A DNA stretch of 25,288 bases from UBA5603 sp964501315 (GCA_964501315.1 CAZCSO010000020.1:1-25288); one strand, 5' to 3'. Shown: positions 1-6,849, counted from the first letter of the stretch. Made by a program: numbers and translations. The notes: generated from the sequence alone by a model not told the origin.

Positions 1-33
1 AAAGCATCCATGATAAAAATGGATGCTTTTTTT
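1..33 (+). terminator. Rho-independent terminator of a gene upstream of the window
   Basis: A 9-bp perfect stem (AGCATCCAT, 3-11, with ATGGATGCT, 19-27), loop GATAAAA, is followed by seven T's. Its A-rich left flank would let it work on the other strand too. The gene it ends lies outside the window. Confidence 0.85.
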
Positions 34-46
34 AATAAATCCCATC

Positions 47-75
47 TTGACGAAGAAGATAGGAGACTATATAAT
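47..75 (+). promoter_or_regulatory. Promoter of the arsR-permease-thioredoxin operon
   Basis: TTGACG (47-52), a 17-nt spacer and TATAAT (70-75) form a near-consensus sigma-A type promoter. The predicted start is near 82, about 40 nt before the arsR ATG. Confidence 0.8.
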
Positions 76-89
76 ATAAATAATCATCT

Positions 90-109
90 ATATAGATAAC
101 TATCTATAT
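90..109. promoter_or_regulatory. Probable ArsR operator (9-9 inverted repeat)
   Basis: ATATAGATA (90-98) and TATCTATAT (101-109) are exact reverse complements separated by 2 nt, just downstream of the predicted transcription start and before the arsR ribosome site. ArsR/SmtB repressors usually bind such AT-rich imperfect or perfect palindromes near their own promoter. Autoregulation is therefore inferred. Sequence is direct, function is inference. Confidence 0.7.
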
Positions 110-120
110 TTGGAGGCCCT

Positions 121-411
121 ATGAAAAAAAATATCGCAAATCTATTCAAAGCTTTGTCGGATGAAAACCGTTTACTAATTTTTGAACGCTTAATTCAAGG
201 GGAAACCTGCGGTTGCACGCTCCTCAATAACATGCCAATCACGCAACCGACGCTTTCATATCATCTGCGTTTATTGTCCGATTCAGGATTAATCACTGCT
301 CATAAAGAAGGTGTTTGGAAAAAACATCATGTCGATTATGAAAAGCTCGATGCGTTAATCGATTATTTGGTATCCCTTAAATCGATGAAGGGACAGTGCT
401 CGAATGATTAA
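121..411 (+). CDS. ArsR/SmtB-family metal(loid)-responsive repressor
   Basis: A 96-residue winged-helix protein, the usual size for the ArsR/SmtB family. The helix-turn-helix spans about residues 28-60, with the recognition helix near TQPTLSYHLRLL. The ELCVCDL metal-box position reads ETCGCTLL, giving Cys30 and Cys32 as likely thiolate ligands as in arsenite/antimonite sensors, plus Cys93 at the C-terminus. It should repress its own operon and release DNA when metal(loid) binds. GGAGG (112-116) lies 4 nt before the ATG. The end overlaps the permease by 8 nt, so the two are translationally coupled. The exact inducer cannot be told from sequence; arsenic compounds are the leading guess because of the CxC pair and the downstream permease. 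Confidence 0.88.
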   Translation: MKKNIANLFKALSDENRLLIFERLIQGETCGCTLLNNMPITQPTLSYHLRLLSDSGLITAHKEGVWKKHHVDYEKLDALIDYLVSLKSMKGQCSND

Positions 412-1432
412 ATCTGTGTTTACTTGGCTTAACGATCAACTGCTAAGAATGACGTGGCTGGAAACGGCTGTTAATGGGTTCTTTAGAGAGATTGTTGGCC
501 TGGATGATTCCACGCTTCTATTCAAAAGTTTGACGTTTTTCTTCTACGACGTCATTAAGATTTTTATATTGTTGTCGGTGTTGATCTATTTGTCTTCTTA
601 TCTTCAATCGTATTTTTCACCCGAAAGAACTCGAACCATACTCACCAAATTTAAGGGTGTTTGGGCGAATATCATCGGGGCTCTGCTGGGAACTGTCACG
701 CCGTTTTGTTCGTGCAGTTCCATACCGATTTTTATAGGGTTTACACGAGCCGGTTTACCGATTGGCGTTACGTTTTCGTTTTTGATTTCTTCTCCACTCG
801 TTGATTTGGCTTCTGTCATTTTACTAGCCAGTATATTCAATTGGCAAATTGCTCTGGCATATGTCGTCGTTGGCTTAGTCATCGCCGTTTTGGGTGGATC
901 ACTCATTTCCGTTTTTAAAATGGAACGATACGTAGAAGCGTTCGTTACCGCCCGAATGGAAGACGACATCCCTGCAGATAACACGATTGAAGAATTGCCC
1001 ATGAGCAAAAAAATGCGTCGTCATTATGCCATCGATCAAGTCAAAGAAATCATACGGAAAGTATGGGTGTATGTTCTCATCGGCGTTGGCATCGGTGCCG
1101 TTATTCACGGCTATATTCCTCAAAATTGGATTGAATCAATTTTGGGTGAGAACAATCCTTTATCTGTCATTCTCGCGACGATTGTGGGCATACCCATGTA
1201 TGCGGACATCTTTGGTACCTTGCCAATTGCGGAGGCACTGGTGATGAAGGGTGTCGGTTTAGGGACGGTGTTATCCTTTATGATGGCGGTTACGGCATTA
1301 TCGCTTCCTTCAATCATATTACTGAAGAAAGTGGTAAAGACGAAATTATTGGTCACCTTCATCAGCATTGTGACCGTTGGTATCATTATCATGGGTTATT
1401 TGTTTAATGCGTTAAGCTATTTATTTATATAA
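404..1432 (+). CDS. ArsP/YraQ-type (COG0701) permease, probable organoarsenical or metal efflux
   Basis: A 342-residue polytopic membrane protein of the permease family COG0701 (DUF318), which includes ArsP, the trivalent methylarsenical exporter. About eight hydrophobic segments are visible (near 44-68, 87-110, 121-142, 147-168, 219-240, 252-275, 285-308, 314-334), with a charged cytoplasmic loop at about 172-215. The family signature TPFCSCSSIP is at 99-108 with Cys102 and Cys104, followed by SSPLVDLAS (129-137). A second conserved stretch, GIPMYADIFGTLP, is near 262-274. The ATG overlaps the arsR stop region. Substrate is uncertain: ArsP-type arsenicals or a divalent/thiophilic metal are both possible. 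Confidence 0.85.
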   Translation: MIKSVFTWLNDQLLRMTWLETAVNGFFREIVGLDDSTLLFKSLTFFFYDVIKIFILLSVLIYLSSYLQSYFSPERTRTILTKFKGVWANIIGALLGTVTPFCSCSSIPIFIGFTRAGLPIGVTFSFLISSPLVDLASVILLASIFNWQIALAYVVVGLVIAVLGGSLISVFKMERYVEAFVTARMEDDIPADNTIEELPMSKKMRRHYAIDQVKEIIRKVWVYVLIGVGIGAVIHGYIPQNWIESILGENNPLSVILATIVGIPMYADIFGTLPIAEALVMKGVGLGTVLSFMMAVTALSLPSIILLKKVVKTKLLVTFISIVTVGIIIMGYLFNALSYLFI

Positions 1433-1447
1433 AAAGAGGAGATTACA

Positions 1448-1687
1448 ATGGAAATTAAAGTATTGGGTTCGGGTTGTGCTAATTGCAAACGGTTATTGGA
1501 TTACGTTCAAACGGCAAACAAAGAATTGGATTTGAATGCGACGGTTTTGTATGTAACCGACTATATGGAAATCGTTAAGACCGGTCTTTTGAGAACACCG
1601 GGATTAATGGTTGATGGCAAGATTGTATCGTATGGTCGTGTTCCAAGTCTTGATGAAGTCAAAGAACTGTTAATCGCTCGCAGTTAA
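1448..1687 (+). CDS. Small thioredoxin-like redox-active disulfide protein
   Basis: A 79-residue protein with a thioredoxin-like fold start (MEIKVLGSGC) and an active-site CANC motif at Cys10-Cys13. The cis-proline loop expected of this fold is at TPG (50-52, Pro51). Its length matches the short TIGR00412-type redox-active disulfide proteins that are often found beside COG0701 permeases. It lies 15 nt after the permease with a GAGGAG-type ribosome site, and is the last gene of the cassette. A role in reducing or delivering a thiol-bound metal(loid) to the permease, or keeping its Cys pair reduced, is inference from context. Confidence 0.85.
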   Translation: MEIKVLGSGCANCKRLLDYVQTANKELDLNATVLYVTDYMEIVKTGLLRTPGLMVDGKIVSYGRVPSLDEVKELLIARS

Positions 1688-1700
1688 CAAAAACGAAAAA

Positions 1701-1740
1701 AAAGCGTTAATTCACATTTGTGCATTGACGCTTTTTATTT
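1701..1740. terminator. Bidirectional terminator between the ars-like cassette and the hydrolase gene
   Basis: AAAGCGTTAAT (1701-1711) pairs with ATTGACGCTTT (1724-1734), with one G-T pair. The T-run to 1740 serves the plus strand. The A-run 1696-1703 serves the convergent minus-strand gene that ends at 1741. Confidence 0.85.
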
Positions 1741-2676
1741 TTATATTTTTGTTTTTTTAATCTTAATGTCGAACTGTTGGGAAATGATGGTTTTTAGCCA
1801 TGCATCGACGCCAGATTTCTCCAGTATGTACCCCTCCGCGTGTTTGGCAGAGAGAACGGAGTAGATATCTTTGAACGAAGCCTTGGATGATTCCATCATT
1901 TTAAGCGTTTGTCGATAAGGACATAGCTCATCTTTCATCCCGTGTAAAAAAGCAATGGGAATGGTGTTTGTTTTGACCACACGTTTGACCGATAGGTTCA
2001 TCAAAAAGAAATGATGGAAATAGTAGGTGACCAACGAGATTCCTGGCAAAAACAAAATACCGAGCGGTGATTTGAATTTTCGAATAAATACGGGGGTAAT
2101 GGAAGCATATGCGCTATCGGCAACCACCAATTTGACGTTATCAGGAATATCAAGTGCCGTTGTCATAATGACCGATGCCGCTCCCATCGATACGCCATGA
2201 AGTAGTATCTGATCGGTTGCGCCATACGTTCTTAATACGTACTGAATCCATTTTTTGATATCGTAGCGTTCGTAAATCCCAAACGTCGAAAATGTTCCTT
2301 CCGACATTCCGTGTCCACGTAAATCAATTAGTAAAATTTTGAATCCCAGGTCACTGTATTCCTTAGCGATGACCGCCATATCGGTATGACACCCTTGATA
2401 ACCATGAACAACGATAGCACAGTGTGTGGATTTATCGTCGATGGAAGGAATGAAAACACCATTGAGTCGAACACCGTCGTAGCCTTGAATATGAACCGAT
2501 TCTTTGACTACCTTGGTGTACCAATCGAAACTGGGCTGAAAAAAGGGATCGGATTGATCAACCAATCCACCCGGGTGAAATCCACCGTGGCGAATCATTT
2601 TAAGATAGATAAGATACGAAAAACCTAAGTAAAGTCCAACCAATGCAATGATAAGAATCCAAATTTCAATGGGCAT
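1741..2676 (-). CDS. Membrane-anchored alpha/beta hydrolase (COG1073-like)
   Basis: A 311-residue serine hydrolase with one N-terminal membrane segment (about residues 5-27), so the catalytic domain is held at the membrane. Visible family motifs are the oxyanion-loop HGYQG (91-95), DLRGHGMSEG (118-127), the nucleophile elbow GVSMGA with Ser163, the acid Asp249 in HGMKDELCP and the base His279 in KHAEGY. This matches a complete catalytic triad. A GTG start 9 nt further upstream is possible, but GAGGTG (2683-2688) lies 6 nt before the ATG at 2676 and would itself be the start codon otherwise, so ATG is chosen. It follows the nucleoside phosphorylase by 50 nt, probably in one transcript. Substrate unknown. 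Confidence 0.82.
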   Translation of the reverse strand: MPIEIWILIIALVGLYLGFSYLIYLKMIRHGGFHPGGLVDQSDPFFQPSFDWYTKVVKESVHIQGYDGVRLNGVFIPSIDDKSTHCAIVVHGYQGCHTDMAVIAKEYSDLGFKILLIDLRGHGMSEGTFSTFGIYERYDIKKWIQYVLRTYGATDQILLHGVSMGAASVIMTTALDIPDNVKLVVADSAYASITPVFIRKFKSPLGILFLPGISLVTYYFHHFFLMNLSVKRVVKTNTIPIAFLHGMKDELCPYRQTLKMMESSKASFKDIYSVLSAKHAEGYILEKSGVDAWLKTIISQQFDIKIKKTKI

Positions 2677-2726
2677 ACCAATCACCTCTTATAATCGTTC
2701 TAGTTAATGTTAAGATGACGTATTCA

Positions 2727-3488
2727 TCATTTTGAAACATAATGCGCCAGTTCAATGGCAATATCGAAATGTCCGATATCGTGTTGTGTTCCTGCTTTTT
2801 CACCATTTTTGTGACGAACATCCCATTCGGGAGCATCCAACAAATCGCCGCTCGTAAAGAACATATATAAGTTGAGGTTCCGAAAATCGCACATGGCTTG
2901 CAAGGAAGCACACTCCATTTCCACAGAAATACACCCGTCTTCTTTACGTTTTTTAAAGTTGTTAAACGTTTCTCTGTAAAAAGCATCGGTTGTCCAAGTT
3001 CTTCCTTGAACAAATGGCAAACCATTCTTTTTCATAAATTCGGCCACGGTATTAGAATTCTTTACGGTAATATAGTCGGAAGCAAGTGCGTAGTGATAAG
3101 AGGTTCCTTCGTCGCGATAGGCTTCGGTTGGCACCATGACTTTTCCGTGGGAGATTTCTTTGTCCAAACAACCAGCACCACCAAAAACGACATACGTGTC
3201 GGTATCGATTTCGCTTAACGTGTCCTCAACCGATCCGACACATGCTGGACCACCAACAAACGTTTTAAAAAAGGCTAATTTTTTTCCTTTATAGTCAATT
3301 TGATACAGAGGGGTTTCTCCCGTCGCAAACCAAAATGATGCAATTCGTTTGCATGGATAATTTGCGAGCACATAGTTTTCAATTTCATATGAAAACGTCA
3401 AAATGCAGGCATCGACTTTCACGGCATCCGCTTTTTTCCTTGGATTGATAATCGCTTCCGATTTATTATCAAAACTATCTATTATCAT
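2727..3488 (-). CDS. Nucleoside phosphorylase (purine/uridine phosphorylase family)
   Basis: A 253-residue cytoplasmic enzyme of the PNP/UDP phosphorylase family, which splits a nucleoside with phosphate to a base and (deoxy)ribose-1-phosphate. Family landmarks are GGAGCLD (103-109, phosphate/base region), TEAYRDEGTSYHY (121-133), TTDAFYRET (166-174) and the ribose-binding SVEMECASL (188-196) with Glu190-Met191-Glu192. GDLLD (214-218) follows. The RDEGTSYHY stretch and length are closest to uridine-phosphorylase-like members, but base preference cannot be fixed from sequence. GGAG lies before the ATG (AAGGAGATATCCG-ATG). It is the first gene of a two-gene minus-strand unit with the alpha/beta hydrolase. 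Confidence 0.85.
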   Translation of the reverse strand: MIIDSFDNKSEAIINPRKKADAVKVDACILTFSYEIENYVLANYPCKRIASFWFATGETPLYQIDYKGKKLAFFKTFVGGPACVGSVEDTLSEIDTDTYVVFGGAGCLDKEISHGKVMVPTEAYRDEGTSYHYALASDYITVKNSNTVAEFMKKNGLPFVQGRTWTTDAFYRETFNNFKKRKEDGCISVEMECASLQAMCDFRNLNLYMFFTSGDLLDAPEWDVRHKNGEKAGTQHDIGHFDIAIELAHYVSK

Positions 3489-3568
3489 CGGATATCTCCT
3501 TTTTAGATACTGTCATCGCAATATCGATCGAAATGGATACAATATAAAGACCATTTGTTGGTTGTTTA

Positions 3569-3598
3569 ATTATATAACGAGTTCGATATCATTGTATC
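3569..3598 (-). promoter_or_regulatory. Candidate promoter of the nucleoside phosphorylase gene
   Basis: On the minus strand GATACA (3598-3593), 18 nt and TATAAT (3574-3569). The -10 is perfect, the -35 matches three of six. A second weaker option (TTAAAC-17-TATATT) sits closer to the gene. Confidence 0.45.
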
Positions 3599-3637
3599 AT
3601 AGTTTTGAAGATTTCGGTTAAAAAGGAGTAAAGAGAC

Positions 3638-3666
3638 TTTACAGTTTATTAAAATAGCACTATAAT
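3638..3666 (+). promoter_or_regulatory. Promoter of the DUF975 gene
   Basis: TTTACA (3638-3643), 17 nt, TATAAT (3661-3666). The ribosome site GGAG (3686-3689) and ATG (3697) follow at normal distances. Confidence 0.8.
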
Positions 3667-3696
3667 TGATACATATCATTAAAAAGGAGAAGAAAA

Positions 3697-4350
3697 ATGA
3701 AACGAGCTCGTTATGAGTACAAAGAACAAGCAAAACAATTGTTAACAGGAAAATATCAGAATGTCATTATCATTATGTTAATCATGGGTGTGGTCTCATC
3801 GCTTTTCACATCCGGTAACTTTAGTCAAAATGCAAATTTTGGCGCACGTTTGCTGTCGATTATTTCGTTTGCTTTATCGGCTGCCTTCACTTATGCACAA
3901 ACGAAAATGTTCATCGGTGTCACAAACGATGAAAACCCCGACATTGAAACCGTTGTTTTGGCTGGTTTCAAAGAAAATTATGTCCGCAGTTTAATCACCT
4001 TATTAATTCAAACGGTTTATATCATTCTTTGGACATTGTTATTCGTCATCCCTGGAATCATCAAAGCCTATGCCTATTCCATGTCGTTTTATTTGCTCAA
4101 TAAAAACAAAGACTTACAACCATCTGAAGCGATTACGATGTCAAAAGAATACACCAATGGCTACAAAATGGATCTATTTATGTTGCATTTAAGCTATATT
4201 GGTTGGTATATTTTATCATTATTTACCTTTGGAATCCTTTTATTCTGGGTCATTCCAAAAGTACAAACCGCACAAACACTGATTTTTAACGAAATCTACC
4301 TCGAAAAGAACCCAGCGGTCAATCAACCGGTTGGCGATTTACCAGAATAA
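3697..4350 (+). CDS. DUF975 family integral membrane protein
   Basis: A 217-residue membrane protein of the DUF975 (PF06161) type, a family common in Bacillota whose function is not established. It opens with a basic amphipathic stretch (KRARYEYKEQAKQLL), then shows hydrophobic segments near 22-35, 50-68, 95-130 and 165-190. The family signature FVIPGIIKAYAYSMSFYLL lies at about 116-134, then a conserved SKEYTNGYKMDLFML and LSYIGWYILSLFTFGILLFW region at about 148-185. AAAGGAG precedes the ATG. It stands alone between its own promoter and terminator. No enzymatic motif is visible. Confidence 0.82.
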   Translation: MKRARYEYKEQAKQLLTGKYQNVIIIMLIMGVVSSLFTSGNFSQNANFGARLLSIISFALSAAFTYAQTKMFIGVTNDENPDIETVVLAGFKENYVRSLITLLIQTVYIILWTLLFVIPGIIKAYAYSMSFYLLNKNKDLQPSEAITMSKEYTNGYKMDLFMLHLSYIGWYILSLFTFGILLFWVIPKVQTAQTLIFNEIYLEKNPAVNQPVGDLPE

Positions 4351-4353
4351 ATC

Positions 4354-4378
4354 AAACTGCCATTTGGCAGTTTTTTTT
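4354..4378 (+). terminator. Terminator of the DUF975 gene
   Basis: AAACTGCC (4354-4361), loop ATTT, GGCAGTTT (4366-4373), then T's to 4378. Confidence 0.9.
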
Positions 4379-4420
4379 ATCTTGAAACCGATTGCAAATG
4401 AAATTTTCGATAACTCCTTT

Positions 4421-4446
4421 TATCTTTTATAAAGATACGGTATAAT
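4421..4446 (+). promoter_or_regulatory. Candidate promoter of the oxidoreductase gene with a small inverted repeat
   Basis: TATAAT at 4441-4446 is a perfect -10, but no good -35 lies 16-18 nt upstream. Directly upstream is a perfect 7-bp inverted repeat, TATCTTT (4421-4427) and AAAGATA (4431-4437), covering the spacer. This could be an activator or repressor site, or chance in AT-rich DNA. Confidence 0.4.
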
Positions 4447-4465
4447 AAATGAACGAGGTGATGGT

Positions 4466-5437
4466 ATGGTTAAGTTTGCAATTATGGGAGCCGGAAAGAT
4501 TGCTCATAAATTCGCTCAAGCGTGCATCGGCATCAACGAATATCTCTATGCAATTGCATCGAGAGATTTGGGACGAGCTATGGGGTTCGCTGAACGGTAT
4601 GACCTCGAAAAATACTATGGATCCTATCAAGAAATGTTGCAAGATGACGAAGTTGATTGCGTCTACATCGCAACACCGATGAGCGAACACTATCAAAACA
4701 TCTATGATTGTCTGATGGCTGGAAAACACGTTCTGTGTGAAAAAAGTTTTACACTCAATCACAAGCAAGCACAAACGGTGTGTGCCCTTGCCAAACAAAA
4801 AGGCCTCTTTTTGATGGAAGCAATGTGGATGCGTTTTTTGCCGACAATACAAGAAGTTCAACAAGTCATTCGCGACGGACTCATTGGCGATATCATCGAA
4901 ATGGAATCGTTTATCAACATGCGTCTGGATTTCCCGTTAGAGAGTCGGATCTACAATCCCTCGTTGGGCGGTGGCGCGTTATTGGACGTGGGTGTCTATC
5001 CCGTACACATGGCGAATTTAATACTCGGTATTCCGGATAGTTTCGATTCGGAAGTCAAATTTGCCTCAACCGGCGTCGACATTGATGAAAAAATCACGTA
5101 TTTATACCCACACACCGATGCGACACTCTATGCATCGGTTGTGAAAGAAGATAAAAAGGATACCATTATTTATGGTTCAAAGGGCTACATTCATATTCCG
5201 CATTTTTGGGGAACCGAACAAGCGTTAGTATTCAATAACCATCATAAAATCATCAAAGAAATTGAACACAAACACTTGGTGAATGGGTTTGAATACGAAA
5301 TCTTTGAAACCGTAAAGTGCATCAAGAAAAAATTAGTTGAAAGCCCGATTTTACCGCATCAAACCACCATTGAAATTATGAAACAAATGGACGCTTTGCG
5401 AAAATCGTGGAATCTCAAATATCCTCAAGAATCCTAA
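4466..5437 (+). CDS. Gfo/Idh/MocA family NAD(P)-dependent oxidoreductase
   Basis: A 323-residue cytoplasmic dehydrogenase. The N-terminal Rossmann domain (1-120) carries the dinucleotide motif GAGKIA (8-13) and the IATPMSEHY stretch (68-76). The EKP motif of the family reads CEKSF here (Lys93 kept, Pro replaced by Ser), as is seen in the dihydrodiol-dehydrogenase-like branch. The C-terminal alpha/beta domain has GGGALLDVGVYPVHM (168-182) with the expected Asp174 and His181. The natural substrate is probably a sugar, inositol or cyclic polyol, but cannot be named. GAGGTGATGGT precedes the ATG. The gene is monocistronic. Confidence 0.85.
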   Translation: MVKFAIMGAGKIAHKFAQACIGINEYLYAIASRDLGRAMGFAERYDLEKYYGSYQEMLQDDEVDCVYIATPMSEHYQNIYDCLMAGKHVLCEKSFTLNHKQAQTVCALAKQKGLFLMEAMWMRFLPTIQEVQQVIRDGLIGDIIEMESFINMRLDFPLESRIYNPSLGGGALLDVGVYPVHMANLILGIPDSFDSEVKFASTGVDIDEKITYLYPHTDATLYASVVKEDKKDTIIYGSKGYIHIPHFWGTEQALVFNNHHKIIKEIEHKHLVNGFEYEIFETVKCIKKKLVESPILPHQTTIEIMKQMDALRKSWNLKYPQES

Positions 5438-5447
5438 GCGATTTTTA

Positions 5448-5476
5448 TTGACGAAACTAGGCAAATACGATATAAT
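5448..5476 (+). promoter_or_regulatory. Promoter of the rplU-rpmA operon
   Basis: TTGACG (5448-5453), 17 nt, TATAAT (5471-5476). It gives a transcript starting near 5483 with an 85-90 nt leader. Confidence 0.85.
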
Positions 5477-5482
5477 ATCTTT

Positions 5483-5569
5483 CGTATGTGAACGCATACC
5501 GCTCAAAAATGGTTTTAAATCCCAGTGGGTACCATCATGGCGAGTCTTATTAATGAGGAGGTGCACACA
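5483..5569 (+). ncRNA. Structured 5' leader of rplU (candidate L21 leader)
   Basis: The leader starts with a hairpin GTATGT-GAAC-GCATAC (5484-5499), has an ATGGT/ACCAT pair closing around a CCC-AGT-GGG helix (about 5509-5536), and ends in a strong GAGGAGGTG ribosome site (5555-5563). In Bacillota the rplU operon often carries an autoregulatory L21 leader (Rfam L21_leader) in this place. Assignment rests on position and foldability, not on a covariance-model hit. Confidence 0.5.
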
Positions 5570-5878
5570 ATGTACGCAGTGATTGAAACCGGTGGAAAAC
5601 AAGTTAAAGTTGAAGTAGGCCAAGAAATTTTTGTTGAAAAATTAGAAGCTGAAGTAGAATCAACTTACACGTTTGATAAGGTTTTGATGGTGGGTGGCGA
5701 AAAAATCAAAGTCGGAAAACCGTATGTTAAAGGGGCAAGTGTTCAAGCAACAGTTGTCAAACATGGTAAAGGTCCGAAAGTGATTGTTTTCAAATACGAA
5801 CCGAAAAAACATTACCACCGCAAAAATGGTCATCGTCAACCTTATACTAAGTTGCAGATTACCGAAATCGTTTTATAA
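5570..5878 (+). CDS. rplU: Ribosomal protein L21 (bL21)
   Basis: A 102-residue large-subunit protein, the normal length. The start MYAVIETGGKQ, the middle KIKVGKPYVKGASVQATV and the 23S-rRNA-binding C-terminus FKYEPKKHYHRKNGHRQ are classic bL21. An in-frame upstream start would add 15 residues, but GAGGAGGTG (5555-5563) is placed 6 nt before the ATG at 5570, which also fits the family start. It is followed 39 nt later by rpmA; the prp (ysxB) gene that commonly sits between them in Bacillota is absent here. Confidence 0.97.
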   Translation: MYAVIETGGKQVKVEVGQEIFVEKLEAEVESTYTFDKVLMVGGEKIKVGKPYVKGASVQATVVKHGKGPKVIVFKYEPKKHYHRKNGHRQPYTKLQITEIVL

Positions 5879-5917
5879 TTATTCTTTTTAAAATCAATCA
5901 CTTTGGAGGTGTTTTCA

Positions 5918-6205
5918 ATGGTACTTAATTTCCAAGTACTTGAATGCATGGCTTCTAAAAAAGGTGTTGGGTCAACGAAAAATGGTCGTGACTCCGCCGG
6001 TAGAAGATTAGGAGCTAAGCTTTCAGATGGCCAACCGTGTACGGCTGGATCCATTATTTATCGTCAACGCGGAACGCAAATCCATGCCGGTCAAAATGTC
6101 GGTATCGGTAAAGATGATACGTTATTTGCAATGATTGACGGCGTCGTAAAATTCGAACGCGTCGGTCGCGATAAAAAACAAGCATCCGTTTATCCCTTAC
6201 AATAA
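5918..6205 (+). CDS. rpmA: Ribosomal protein L27 (bL27) with atypical N-terminal extension
   Basis: A 95-residue large-subunit protein whose N-terminus reaches the peptidyl-transferase centre. The core from ASKKGVGSTKNGRDS through YRQRGTQIHAGQNVGIG to RVGRDKKQASVYP is standard. GGAGGTG (5905-5911) before the ATG at 5918 fixes the start. In Bacillota, L27 usually begins with a short extension ending in a LxLQFF-type site cut by the protease Prp just before the Ala of ASKKG. Here the extension reads MVLNFQVLECM: LNFQ is recognisable but the FF is missing and a Met stands right before Ala12. A second, unaided ATG (5948) would give MASKKG directly. A small hairpin (GTACTT 5921-5926, AAGTAC 5934-5939) lies just inside the gene. 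Confidence 0.93.
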   Translation: MVLNFQVLECMASKKGVGSTKNGRDSAGRRLGAKLSDGQPCTAGSIIYRQRGTQIHAGQNVGIGKDDTLFAMIDGVVKFERVGRDKKQASVYPLQ

Positions 6206-6212
6206 ACTATGC

Positions 6213-6237
6213 AAAGCAGGAGAAATCCTGCTTTTTT
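6213..6237 (+). terminator. Terminator after rpmA
   Basis: AAAGCAGGA (6213-6221), GAAA tetraloop, TCCTGCTTT (6226-6234) and T's to 6237. Confidence 0.92.
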
Positions 6238-6255
6238 ATCAGTTAGGAGCGATTT

Positions 6256-6762
6256 ATGGAACCCAAACAATCTATGATTCATCGCATTAAAGCACTGTCT
6301 TTTTCACAAATCAATCGCGTCATCGTCTGGGTCACCGGTGGAATTGTCTTTGCACTCGTTATCAATGCTTTTTCGTTCCAATGGTTATGGTTTCCACAAA
6401 CCATCGTTATCGCTGTTCCGTTACTAATCTTGATTGGACAGATTATCGGATGGTCTTTGCACGGGGAACTGTTTGCCTTACCACTTGATAAAACCGATCG
6501 ACTCCATCAAGCCTATCCGATTCTCTTATCGATGATATCGGATGCCTCAAGTGTGTTGTTATTGCTTGCTCAAATTGATGCATTGGATGGATCCGAACGT
6601 GACTTTATTTTTGTTTTGGTCATGGCCTTGTTATTTAAATCCGTTTTCATTGTCATGGTCCTGGCAATGCGGTTCAAACGCGCCTTAATTTTCGATTGTT
6701 TCTTGTCGTTGCTATCGTTTGGATTATCGTTTATTCTCTATACACTTGCGGTCACTGTTTAA
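6256..6762 (+). CDS. Small integral membrane protein of unknown function
   Basis: A 168-residue protein with four hydrophobic segments, at about 22-40, 47-66, 88-105 plus 115-135, and 145-166. The N-terminus is basic and the loop ELFALPLDKTDRLHQAYP (about 76-93) is polar. I do not recognise the family and see no catalytic motif. AGGAG (6245-6249) is well placed before the ATG. There is no clear promoter between the rpmA terminator and the gene, so it may depend on readthrough from the ribosomal operon. Its own terminator hairpin contains its stop codon. Confidence 0.75.
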   Translation: MEPKQSMIHRIKALSFSQINRVIVWVTGGIVFALVINAFSFQWLWFPQTIVIAVPLLILIGQIIGWSLHGELFALPLDKTDRLHQAYPILLSMISDASSVLLLLAQIDALDGSERDFIFVLVMALLFKSVFIVMVLAMRFKRALIFDCFLSLLSFGLSFILYTLAVTV

Positions 6763-6778
6763 AGACAGTGACTTTTTT
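6751..6778 (+). terminator. Terminator overlapping the end of the small membrane-protein gene
   Basis: GTCACTGT (6751-6758) pairs with ACAGTGAC (6765-6772); the TAA stop is in the loop and T's run to 6778. Confidence 0.88.
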
Positions 6779-6785
6779 ATACTGC

Positions 6786-6814
6786 TTGAAAAAGTGAAAA
6801 CTTTCAGGTATAAT
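6786..6814 (+). promoter_or_regulatory. Promoter of the glycoside phosphorylase gene
   Basis: TTGAAA (6786-6791), 17 nt, TATAAT (6809-6814). A short repeat AAAGT-GAAA-ACTTT (6791-6804) lies in the spacer. Confidence 0.82.
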
Positions 6815-6819
6815 ACCAT

Positions 6820-6837
6820 TGTGAAACAGGTTACACA
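6820..6837. promoter_or_regulatory. Candidate cre / LacI-family operator at the transcription start
   Basis: TGTGAAACAGGTTACACA is a near-palindrome (7 of 9 positions symmetric) placed at about +1 of the promoter and just before the ribosome site. The inner 14 nt (6822-6835) match the CcpA cre pattern TGWNANCGNTNWCA at all but one position (central C is A). Position fits repression by CcpA or a local LacI-type sugar regulator; no such regulator gene is in the window. Confidence 0.45.
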
Positions 6838-6849
6838 GGAGGAATAACT

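Noticed and set aside
604..1008. 134-codon open frame antisense to the permease
   Set aside because: It lies fully inside a clear membrane-permease gene and has no family features.
2677..2685. GTG start for the alpha/beta hydrolase
   Set aside because: The GTG is part of the ribosome site GAGGTG for ATG 2676.
2666..3025. 119-codon open frame overlapping the nucleoside phosphorylase in another frame
   Set aside because: It is in a different frame of the same strand as a well-supported gene and has no ribosome site.
4427..4864. 145-codon open frame antisense to the oxidoreductase
   Set aside because: Shadow of a well-supported Gfo/Idh/MocA gene; His/Cys-rich nonsense composition.
5525..5569. 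Upstream in-frame start for L21
   Set aside because: It would place the strong GAGGAGGTG ribosome site inside the gene; ATG 5570 gives the normal family start MYAV.
5903..5917. TTG start for L27
   Set aside because: This codon overlaps the GGAGGTG ribosome site that serves ATG 5918.
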